Origin: Bacteroidaceae bacterium
Lineage (GTDB): Bacteria; Bacteroidota; Bacteroidia; Bacteroidales; Bacteroidaceae
DNA: 64,000 nucleotides
Assembly (NCBI GenBank): GCA_017447625.1
Contig: JAFSNB010000044.1
Span: 62,001 to 126,000, forward strand
Direction: 5' to 3'
A program made the translations under genes and the position numbers. Below, in pieces: positions 21,572-28,937 of the stretch; within the stretch, counting starts at the first letter, position 1, and each line of letters begins with the position of its first letter. The notes beneath the pieces were generated by a model. That model saw nothing but the letters and a program-made list of their open reading frames with translations. It was not told where the DNA came from and did not search any database.

Positions 21572-24500
21572 TTAGTAACGTTTCTGCATTGACTGCTTCA
21601 GCATCATTCGCGCCTGTTCGTCCCTTGCACCTCTGTAGATGGGGTAGCGCTTCAGATAACGCTTACAATCGTGCATGTTGCTGAAGTCCGGCATTTTATC
21701 GGTATGTTTCAGCGTGCCGTTAATGAGGTGAACGACAGCGAAGCTGGAACCCTGGATTGTGATACCGTTCATGGAAAGCTGGTCTTTGGGGCTCTTAGCC
21801 TTACCGTCCTTTACGCATCGTACGTCACGAGCCATAAGGTTCTTGTAGCTGTCATTGACGTCAAATTGCGGTGAGGTAAGATTCCCGGCTGCGTTCTTCA
21901 TGTCGTCGCGTACTTTCAATGCAGTACCTGCACCTTCAGCCACGCGCTCTACATGCACTTTCACGAACACACCCAGACTGTCGTCATAACTTGATGTGAC
22001 GTAGTCTGTCTCGTCTTTCGCGGTCTTGTCGGCGAACACGGAGTTGTCGAGGAAGTGAACACGGATAAAGTTGTTCAGATAAGTAATCTTAGTCTGCAGA
22101 CGCAGGCTGTCTTTAGCGGTGAGGTGTGCCACGTTGTCGGAGTCCTTCAGACTTTCGTAGTCATCGATGATACTCTCCCAAGTGGGCAGGCCGTTTGCGA
22201 TGGCAGCTTGAATAGCCGCATTATCGGGAGCAAACAGCGTGTAGTTGTAGTTGTTGAAGAACTGAACGTTCTGATCTACGCCACCATCGTCAACGAAGGT
22301 CTTGTATTTCTTGAGCAGGCTCTTCTTTTGTGTGTCGGCAAGCTTGTCATCTACCAGTCCGCAACCAACGATAACCTCTTCGCTGTACTGTGTGAGATCA
22401 AAGAACTCACGGAACGGGTTTGCGTAAGACGTGTCTTCTGTGAGTATGCCATAGACGCTCGTCGTTGCAGGGATAATAGGCGCATCGTCAAGGACGTATG
22501 TGCGACCGTTGTCCAGATTGTGAGTGTTGGAAGCAAGCACGCTTACTTCGCTGGCACCACGCATCTCAGAACCCGGGGTCAAAGTACCTTGATTGATCTT
22601 GCGCTCATTTTCCAACTGGAAGCCACCCTGTACACGGATGATCGTGTTGTTGGCATCTCGTGTCACCTTGATAGCTGAACCGTTCTTCGTGAGATAGAAC
22701 TCGTCCTCGCTGTCGATGGGGTTGGTGCCGTCGTGCACGATAGTGTGGCTTTCCAGAATGTCCTTCAGACGATTGACGACGTCATCGTCCTCTGCTTTTT
22801 CATTTGCATAGGCAGTTCCGCGAACACCCGTTGTCTTGTCGTAACGGTACAGGCGATAGGTGATGGGGAACTTAGAGTCATCCTTTATCTTCTCGTCATA
22901 GGCCAAGGCCAGCACAGCCGGCTTCTGACTTGCCATACTTACGGGGTCGTAGTAATACTGCATGGCCTCGTCGCTCGGCAGGAACAGGGTGAATCTGGAC
23001 TTCATAGCCTTAAGGTAGGCATAGTAGTTCAGTTTCATGTAATCACCCGTCTCAGAGCTGCCGTTATAAATAGCGTACTGGAGCACCAGATTGGTCTTAC
23101 TGATGTGAGCCGGTGCAGCGACAGAGGTGTAGTCTGCCGGGCCATATACCTTCTTCATTATATATATAGCACCGTTGCTGGCCAGCAGGCAGGTGTCTAT
23201 CATGTCGATGTCGCTGGTCGAGAACATGTCTTCCTGAGCGTCATTGCGCAGTTTGTACATCTTTGAGGGAACGCTCTCTGCGAATGAATTGAACATGATG
23301 ACATTGAGGAGTGACTGCAACTGCTTGTGAGGGATAGCGTCAATCTTCTCATAAAGAGGCTTAAAGTCCTTGGTCTCAAGCATGTTGTCAGGAAGAACAG
23401 CTCCTGGGTTAGCAGCGTAAGTCTTGACAAGTTGCCAGCCGCCGCCGCCTTCCTTGAAGTACTCTACAAGAGTCTCGTCGTCAGGAACGAACATCGCTGC
23501 CATGTCAGGACGTGCGTCTGCCTCCTCGTCGTAGAACTCGTTCCAACCCGGGTCGAATGCGAGGTAAGTATCCGGACCCAGACCGCCTTCCTTCGGCGTG
23601 GAAAGGACTGAGCGATGACCAGCACCGAGTTTAGCGATATACTTCTTTGTGAAGATGGAGTCGTTGAATTCAGGATGCAGGGTCTTGTAGTCGCGTGTTG
23701 CGGCTGCATTGTAGGCCGGGAAGGAGAAGCGGTCTATCATGTGGCTGAAGATATTGGTGCGACCGTTGGTACGCAGCACTTCTGCCATGTTGGGCAAGGG
23801 CTTGATGACTTTCTCCGTGACGTTCACATATCCGTTCTCGCAGACTCCGTCCTTCTCCTGAAGCAGAGCGTCGTAGATATGTACGTCGCTGGTTCTGCGG
23901 TCGCGGCCCATGAAGATACGGAAGTCTTCGTCCGTGATGCCGTGGTTGGACATGTGCTCCTGAGTGAAGTGAAGCATCATGCTGAGGGTGGAGTCGTTCA
24001 CCAGATAAATGCCGGGGTGAGAGCCTCCCTCGCGGAAACGACGCCAGAAGTTGGTCTCCTCGTCGTTGGTGGTGTAAGGCACCTCGGCTGCCGGCAGATA
24101 CATGATGGAGTCTGTCAGCACGACATCGGTGTAGCGGCGCATGTACTGTCCGCGTACTGGTGGGTTGGTACCGTTACCGTCACTGCTGGCCAGATTTTCC
24201 ATTACGATGGCGTTGTTAAGCATACTGGTGTGAATCAGCAGCTTCTTCTGTGCCAGCGACAGGTTTCTCAGGCTGGTTGCGTTGTGCCAGGGATCGCTTG
24301 CTGGCAAAGTCGCGTTGTGACGGAAGAAAGCTTCCCAGGCAGAGTCGTTAGCAGCGAACACGGTCTTTGAACCGGTTCGGCTAAGCACTTCCTGTAGCTT
24401 TCTTGACAGCGTCGAGTTCACATCGGAGTCGGAGAGCAATTCAAGATACGTGTTGAAATTGCCTCGTTCTTGCAGACTCTGATAGACGCTTGAGTTGAGC

Positions 24501-24628
24501 CACGTGGGTTTCTCATCGTCGAGGACATAATCGTCCTTACACGACCAGTTTAGCCCACACATAGCCAACAGACACACCACAAGTGTGGCGTTTCTGCCAT
24601 TTCTGCTAAAATGGTTTCTCATACACAT
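21572..24628 (-). CDS. Large multi-FAS1 (fasciclin) lipoprotein
   Basis: This 1018-residue protein is first in the operon. A signal peptide with lipobox ('LNWSC', Cys30) indicates a surface lipoprotein. Up to four FAS1-like units can be traced by their FAxNDxAW/FxPxDxA motifs: 'KTVFAANDSAWEAFF' (unit 1), 'AAMFVPDDETLVEYF' (unit 2), 'FTLFLPSDEAMQYYY' (unit 3) and 'YTLFAPDNAAIQAAI' (unit 4). The end is 'VVHLINGTLKH'. Unit boundaries are approximate and units 2 and 3 are divergent. No catalytic motif is visible. It should be a cell-surface binding protein for the following SusCD pair. The 321-bp gap upstream is where an operon promoter would be expected, but I see no good match there. Confidence 0.8.
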   Translation of the reverse strand: MCMRNHFSRNGRNATLVVCLLAMCGLNWSCKDDYVLDDEKPTWLNSSVYQSLQERGNFNTYLELLSDSDVNSTLSRKLQEVLSRTGSKTVFAANDSAWEAFFRHNATLPASDPWHNATSLRNLSLAQKKLLIHTSMLNNAIVMENLASSDGNGTNPPVRGQYMRRYTDVVLTDSIMYLPAAEVPYTTNDEETNFWRRFREGGSHPGIYLVNDSTLSMMLHFTQEHMSNHGITDEDFRIFMGRDRRTSDVHIYDALLQEKDGVCENGYVNVTEKVIKPLPNMAEVLRTNGRTNIFSHMIDRFSFPAYNAAATRDYKTLHPEFNDSIFTKKYIAKLGAGHRSVLSTPKEGGLGPDTYLAFDPGWNEFYDEEADARPDMAAMFVPDDETLVEYFKEGGGGWQLVKTYAANPGAVLPDNMLETKDFKPLYEKIDAIPHKQLQSLLNVIMFNSFAESVPSKMYKLRNDAQEDMFSTSDIDMIDTCLLASNGAIYIMKKVYGPADYTSVAAPAHISKTNLVLQYAIYNGSSETGDYMKLNYYAYLKAMKSRFTLFLPSDEAMQYYYDPVSMASQKPAVLALAYDEKIKDDSKFPITYRLYRYDKTTGVRGTAYANEKAEDDDVVNRLKDILESHTIVHDGTNPIDSEDEFYLTKNGSAIKVTRDANNTIIRVQGGFQLENERKINQGTLTPGSEMRGASEVSVLASNTHNLDNGRTYVLDDAPIIPATTSVYGILTEDTSYANPFREFFDLTQYSEEVIVGCGLVDDKLADTQKKSLLKKYKTFVDDGGVDQNVQFFNNYNYTLFAPDNAAIQAAIANGLPTWESIIDDYESLKDSDNVAHLTAKDSLRLQTKITYLNNFIRVHFLDNSVFADKTAKDETDYVTSSYDDSLGVFVKVHVERVAEGAGTALKVRDDMKNAAGNLTSPQFDVNDSYKNLMARDVRCVKDGKAKSPKDQLSMNGITIQGSSFAVVHLINGTLKHTDKMPDFSNMHDCKRYLKRYPIYRGARDEQARMMLKQSMQKRY

Positions 24629-24949
24629 TGAAAATGAATTTATTAATGATTGCTTTTGTTCGGTTGAGAATACGTTTTATGCCCTCTAAAGGGCGGTTTT
24701 CAGGGTTAGTTACGGCATAATTTTAGTTAAAAACTCCCCAAAATTAAGGCTTTTTTCACTTCAATCTGTTATTGTCCAGCCTTAATTCTCTCGCGTTAAG
24801 TTTATTTAACTTATGGAGCCAAAAACATACATAGGCTCAAATACAAATTGATGCTGGTCAAAGTGCTATTTGACCAGCATCAATTCATGCTTTGACCAGC
24901 ATCAAATCAAACTTAGGCCTATGTCTGTTGAAGACTGCCCTAAGGTCCG
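24629..24949. other. Intergenic region upstream of the FAS1/SusCD operon
   Basis: These 321 bp hold no gene. Visible elements are a small palindrome GCCCT-CTAA-AGGGC near 24678, a 9-bp inverted pair ATTAAGGCT (24743-24751) / AGCCTTAAT (24778-24786), and the three-unit inverted/direct array at 24848-24905. That array is flanked by ACATAGG (about 24829) and CCTATGT (about 24918). It must contain the 3' end of the GH128-like transcript and probably the operon leader. Confidence 0.6.
24848..24905. repeat. Three-unit 15-bp repeat with 21-22 bp period
   Basis: TTGATGCTGGTCAAA (24848-24862) is followed by its exact reverse complement TTTGACCAGCATCAA at 24869-24883 and again at 24891-24905. Start-to-start spacing is 21 and 22 bp. 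Units 1 and 2 can form a 15-bp hairpin with a 6-nt loop. The hairpin lies 45-100 bp beyond the GH128-like stop codon, so it may serve as a transcript 3' end, although no T-tract follows. Confidence 0.8.
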
Positions 24950-27778
24950 TCAACGAATCATTACCTTTACGGTGTGACTGCCATTTGTAACCATGTAAAT
25001 GCCAGTCGGGAGGCTCTTGCCAACAGCCACCTGAGTACCGCTGGCTGTGTATATGCGGGCGTTAATGTCAGAGGGTAGGATGGAGCGCCCGACAACGCGT
25101 ACGTTGAATGGCTTGTCCAGCGTTACGGGACGGATTGCATCTTCAGCATCCGGGTCGTCGCTGATAGCGAACCAGCCTATGACGTCTCCATCAACGTCAG
25201 CTGTGTTTGTTCCCGTTGCATATCTTACACTGGGATCCATCTGGCGGCTTACTCTCATTCCGTTCTGATACTCAATGTTGTTGCCTGCTGCGTCAGGTAC
25301 TTTCTTGGTTATATTGCTGTATTTGCGGAAAATGCAGCTGTAATCAAGGTTGTGAGTCTGAGGTCCGGCGATGATATACGGATTGAGAAGATTAAGAGTA
25401 TCGCCCTTAGCATCGAAGAAGGTAATCAGTTGGCCGCGTGTGTTTGTTTCACCGCCTACAAGCACGTCGCCGAAGCCTGCGTTAAGCACTTTCTTGTAAC
25501 CTTCCAGTTTTGCCTGGCCAGGAGTAATGGCAATATAGCGGATGTACATTGTGCGGACACTCACTGTGTTGGCGCTCTGAGCCTGAAGCTTAACCTTGAA
25601 GCCGGTGTTCGTGACGTCATATACCTGTGTGGTGACGACGGGACCGTTGGTGCTGCTGCCCTGATTCTGAGCAAGAACAATCGGGATAACTCCTTCGTCA
25701 AACGGTTGGTTGAACACCACTTCCACTTCATCCTTCATCATGGTCTCTGTGGAACCTTCTTTGTGGTAGGTTCCGACTTCTGCTTTCATATTGCCCCAGG
25801 TGTAGTTGCCCGGCTGCATTACGATGAAGTCACTGCTCTCAACACGACTGATTTCGTTGTTGGTTACCCCATAAGCCCAAGGACGGTAAATGAACTTGAA
25901 GTTGTCCGAACCAACTGTCATCACTTGGGTAGCGAAGGCTGCATTTTGGTTAGCACGTGTCGGAAGACCCATAATGATATATGGTTTGTTTTCCTGAGAG
26001 GGGAAGGACACCGTAACGGCCTGGTCGTTGCTCACCTGAATACGTCCGTACATTATGTCTCCTATATTGTAGGAACCTCCGACTGTTACACTCTCGATAT
26101 TGGAACTGAGCCATTTCTTGGGCGCGTCATATCCGATGCAACGGACACGATAGGAATAGAGACCCGGTTCAGAGATGGAATCTACGTATTCATAATCCTC
26201 TTTGTCGCTGGCCCCCCATGAATCCAAGGCTATCCAAGCACCTGTACTGCCCATACGACGCTGAAGTACAAGGGTGTCTGTCAATTCGCCAGACACATTC
26301 TTGAATGTGATGGTGTTGATGCCTTTTTTGAGGTTGTTGGTTACGGTGAGAATGGTCGGTTCAGTGTAAGGTGGAGATTTCGGAATGTAGTTACCGTAGT
26401 TGGTGTAGCCAGGGCCGTTGGTTCTCATCGTGGCGAAGTACTCTCCGGCGGGTGTGAGCTGGCCGTCGCGCAGTAACTTCGAGCAGTTGGCCTCGCCGTT
26501 CCAGTAGAAGTAGCGTTCACAGGCGTTATTGCTGTTCAGGTTGTTAAGTATGCTGCTGACCACTTCCTTGTTGCGTTGCAGGTCGGCGGCTGTCGGATTG
26601 TCGCGGCTTGAAGCTTCGCCAAAGATACCGTTGTTACCCCACGACGAGCCCCAAACCCATTCGGTAATCCATACAGGGCGATTGAACTTCTGCGCCCAGT
26701 TGTTCACGTTGCTCGTAAACGATCCTGAGTTCCAATATCCGTGCAGATCGATGATGTCGCAACGCCAGCCGCGATTGTCGATCTCTGTGAGGAAGTCGGC
26801 TAGGAAGCCCGTTGCGTTCCCGTAGTCGCTGCCGTCCCACGATGAAGGCGTGCAGAGGCGCATGCCGGTGGCCATCATATTCTCCCAGTTGTTTAGGATC
26901 TGCTCCATAGTCCACGTCCCGTGGTCGGCCTCGTTGCGAGGCTCGTTGTTGGCTTTCATATGTGGCGAGTAGGATGCGCGTCCGCACTCGGCGGGCGAGG
27001 GCCACGACTCATCAATGTGATGTGGCACACATTCCACGTCGGGCAACATATTGCCGCCGGGACCCCATCCGAATGTAGATTGGGCGTTGAGCTTGGCGAG
27101 ACCTTCTGCATTCATGTCGGAGACGCCTACCTTGCTTGTGTTGTACCACTTGAAGATGCGATAGGAAGTGATTCGGCTTGCCATGAGAGGCGGCAGTGTC
27201 ATATTGAGGTCGGCATCGGCTGCAATGAAGCAACGACTATAACCCCTTCCGGCTTTCTGCAACGCGAATGTAACCATATAGCCTCGTTTCAGCTTGAAGC
27301 TGCGTATGCGGTTGTTCCAAGCGCTCGGGATGTCTTTCATATATCCATTCCCGTTGTGGCCTTCGGTGAGTGTGTTGTAGCTCTCGCCCTCAAAGTCGTC
27401 GCCGTCAAAGACAGTCAGCGGGCGGAATGAGCTGCCGCCGTATGGCAGAATGATGCTGCCTCGGTCGTATATCCTAACTTGGCAGTTCACATCGTCCACT
27501 GCTGCTTCACCGTTGATTGTGATGTGTTCCAGCAGGGTCAGGGCTACCGAGGGGCGAACCTTGTCAAGGATCAGTACAGCGTGCTCTGTATTGGTGATAT
27601 CGACTTTACCATTATCTGCGAAAGGCGTTGTGCCGGTGATGTGATAGTCAACATCGGTGCTCAGAGTGACGGTGGAAGTCACTTGGGTCGTGGTCTCCTT
27701 TGTGTTGGCTGCAGAGATACTGAGCGTAAAGGCTATGGCTGCCGCAGCCGTCAGTAGCAAGCGTTTAGGTGTTGTCAT
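24950..27778 (-). CDS. Secreted GH128-like glycoside hydrolase with T9SS sorting tail
   Basis: The 942-residue protein has a signal peptide (to about residue 24). The N-terminal 200 residues are beta-rich. The next segment resembles the GH128 (Glyco_hydro_cc) barrel: 'MKANNEPRNEADHGTW' with E279 as probable acid/base, 'DIIDLHGYW' and 'RPVWITEWVWG' with E373 as probable nucleophile. GH128 members cut beta-1,3-glucan; the substrate here is inference, and a related clan GH-A family is possible. Fn3-like and beta-sandwich modules follow (about 490-860). The C-terminus, 'RIYTASGTQVAVGKSLPTGIYMV...VKVMIR', is a type IX secretion sorting domain, so the enzyme is exported to the surface or medium. 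It starts 52 bp after the GH43-like gene. Confidence 0.65.
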   Translation of the reverse strand: MTTPKRLLLTAAAAIAFTLSISAANTKETTTQVTSTVTLSTDVDYHITGTTPFADNGKVDITNTEHAVLILDKVRPSVALTLLEHITINGEAAVDDVNCQVRIYDRGSIILPYGGSSFRPLTVFDGDDFEGESYNTLTEGHNGNGYMKDIPSAWNNRIRSFKLKRGYMVTFALQKAGRGYSRCFIAADADLNMTLPPLMASRITSYRIFKWYNTSKVGVSDMNAEGLAKLNAQSTFGWGPGGNMLPDVECVPHHIDESWPSPAECGRASYSPHMKANNEPRNEADHGTWTMEQILNNWENMMATGMRLCTPSSWDGSDYGNATGFLADFLTEIDNRGWRCDIIDLHGYWNSGSFTSNVNNWAQKFNRPVWITEWVWGSSWGNNGIFGEASSRDNPTAADLQRNKEVVSSILNNLNSNNACERYFYWNGEANCSKLLRDGQLTPAGEYFATMRTNGPGYTNYGNYIPKSPPYTEPTILTVTNNLKKGINTITFKNVSGELTDTLVLQRRMGSTGAWIALDSWGASDKEDYEYVDSISEPGLYSYRVRCIGYDAPKKWLSSNIESVTVGGSYNIGDIMYGRIQVSNDQAVTVSFPSQENKPYIIMGLPTRANQNAAFATQVMTVGSDNFKFIYRPWAYGVTNNEISRVESSDFIVMQPGNYTWGNMKAEVGTYHKEGSTETMMKDEVEVVFNQPFDEGVIPIVLAQNQGSSTNGPVVTTQVYDVTNTGFKVKLQAQSANTVSVRTMYIRYIAITPGQAKLEGYKKVLNAGFGDVLVGGETNTRGQLITFFDAKGDTLNLLNPYIIAGPQTHNLDYSCIFRKYSNITKKVPDAAGNNIEYQNGMRVSRQMDPSVRYATGTNTADVDGDVIGWFAISDDPDAEDAIRPVTLDKPFNVRVVGRSILPSDINARIYTASGTQVAVGKSLPTGIYMVTNGSHTVKVMIR

Positions 27779-27830
27779 AGTCGTATTGTGTTTTTGGGTG
27801 TTTGTTATGGGGCTTATGTGCCTGTAGGTC

Positions 27831-28814
27831 TTACTTGGTGTTGGGGAAAGCTTTGAGCAGACGCTGCTTCTCCTTCTCGGTGATGGCCATCACTGTTCCG
27901 TGACGCGGAGTGAAGGCACCCTTAGTCTCGGTGTTCTGTACAGCCTTGAAGGTCTTGAGGTCGGTGCTCTTGCAGAACTGATAATGACCGTTTACGTAGC
28001 AGTCGTACATCAGCACCCAAGTGCCATCGAAGAGGCGGAATACGCCGCTGCCCTCAACAGCCTCGCGGGTGTCCTGACAGAAGCCGGGCTGCAGTTCCCA
28101 AGTGGAACCGTCGTAGAAGTCGCGGGCGATAAACTGACGGATGCCTTTCTCGCGCTTGCCCTCGGTCTTGAAGAAGATGTGCAGGAGCCCCTCGTCATCA
28201 CGGACGATGTCGGTGTCAATGCTGGCATACTTCATGTCAAAAAGGAGCTGGGGCGTGCCGACAAGGTCGGTGAAGTCCTTGTTAGCATAGCACCAATAGA
28301 CCTTGTCGTATGGGATTGTGCCGTCGTTGGTAAGCAGAGAGAAATAAACGATGTAACGCTTGGTGCGGGTGTCATAGATAGTCTGAGGGGCCCACACGCG
28401 GGTAACGTTGGCAAAGTTTGTGCCGGCATACTTCTCGGGGAAATGAACGGTGCTGGTCTTCCATTTCACCATGTCCTTGGAGCGCATCAGTACAAGGCCG
28501 CGGTTGCTGGCCCATCCAAGACTTGACTTCATGTCAGTCACAACCATGTAGAAATATCCGTCCTCGCCGCGCAGGATGTGCGGGTCACGGACGCAGCCTG
28601 TGCGGGCAATGTCAGCAGATGCGATTACGGGTTTGCCGTCGTTGAGCGGGGTGTAGTTCCATCCGTCCTCGGAGAGGGCATAGCAAATCTGCTCCTGCTC
28701 TGGAGCGTTGCCTGTGAAATAGGTAAAGAGGTAGGCCGTCATTTCTTTCTTGGCCTGGAGGCTTGCAGCGGACATAAAGATAGCCGCAATCAGCATTAGG
28801 GTACGTGTCTTCAT
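27831..28814 (-). CDS. GH43-like five-bladed propeller glycosidase
   Basis: The 327-residue single-domain protein has a signal peptide (residues 1-21, ...LQA). The clan GH-F triad can be placed: base D77 in 'VRDPHIL', the pKa modulator D200 or D202 in 'ASIDTDIV', and acid E254 in 'AVEGSGVFR'. Lines such as 'WAPQTIYDTRTKRYIVYFS' are typical propeller blades. GH43 includes arabinofuranosidases, xylosidases and galactosidases; the exact activity cannot be read here. It leads the cluster, with a good promoter upstream (28865-28898), and is probably co-transcribed with the GH128-like gene. Confidence 0.75.
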   Translation of the reverse strand: MKTRTLMLIAAIFMSAASLQAKKEMTAYLFTYFTGNAPEQEQICYALSEDGWNYTPLNDGKPVIASADIARTGCVRDPHILRGEDGYFYMVVTDMKSSLGWASNRGLVLMRSKDMVKWKTSTVHFPEKYAGTNFANVTRVWAPQTIYDTRTKRYIVYFSLLTNDGTIPYDKVYWCYANKDFTDLVGTPQLLFDMKYASIDTDIVRDDEGLLHIFFKTEGKREKGIRQFIARDFYDGSTWELQPGFCQDTREAVEGSGVFRLFDGTWVLMYDCYVNGHYQFCKSTDLKTFKAVQNTETKGAFTPRHGTVMAITEKEKQRLLKAFPNTK

Positions 28815-28856
28815 ATTGCTTAGTTTTATTTTGTTAGTTCAGGGTTATTGGTTGAT

Positions 28857-28898
28857 TCTGTTTTCAAAGGTAGTAAGATATTTTGTCACGGGCTGCAA
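28857..28898 (-). promoter_or_regulatory. Candidate promoter of the GH43/GH128 genes
   Basis: Minus strand: TTTG (28898-28895), 22 bp, TACCTTTG (28872-28865), a full match to TAnnTTTG. It lies about 50 bp upstream of the GH43-like ATG. The spacing is at the long end of the usual range. Confidence 0.5.
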
Positions 28899-28937
28899 AT
28901 TGCCGTTTATATTAAGACTGTTTAACTCTTAAAAGGT

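Noticed and set aside
25352..26221. 289-codon plus-strand frame opposite the GH128-like gene
   Set aside because: Shadow of a well-supported coding sequence; no start signals or family resemblance.
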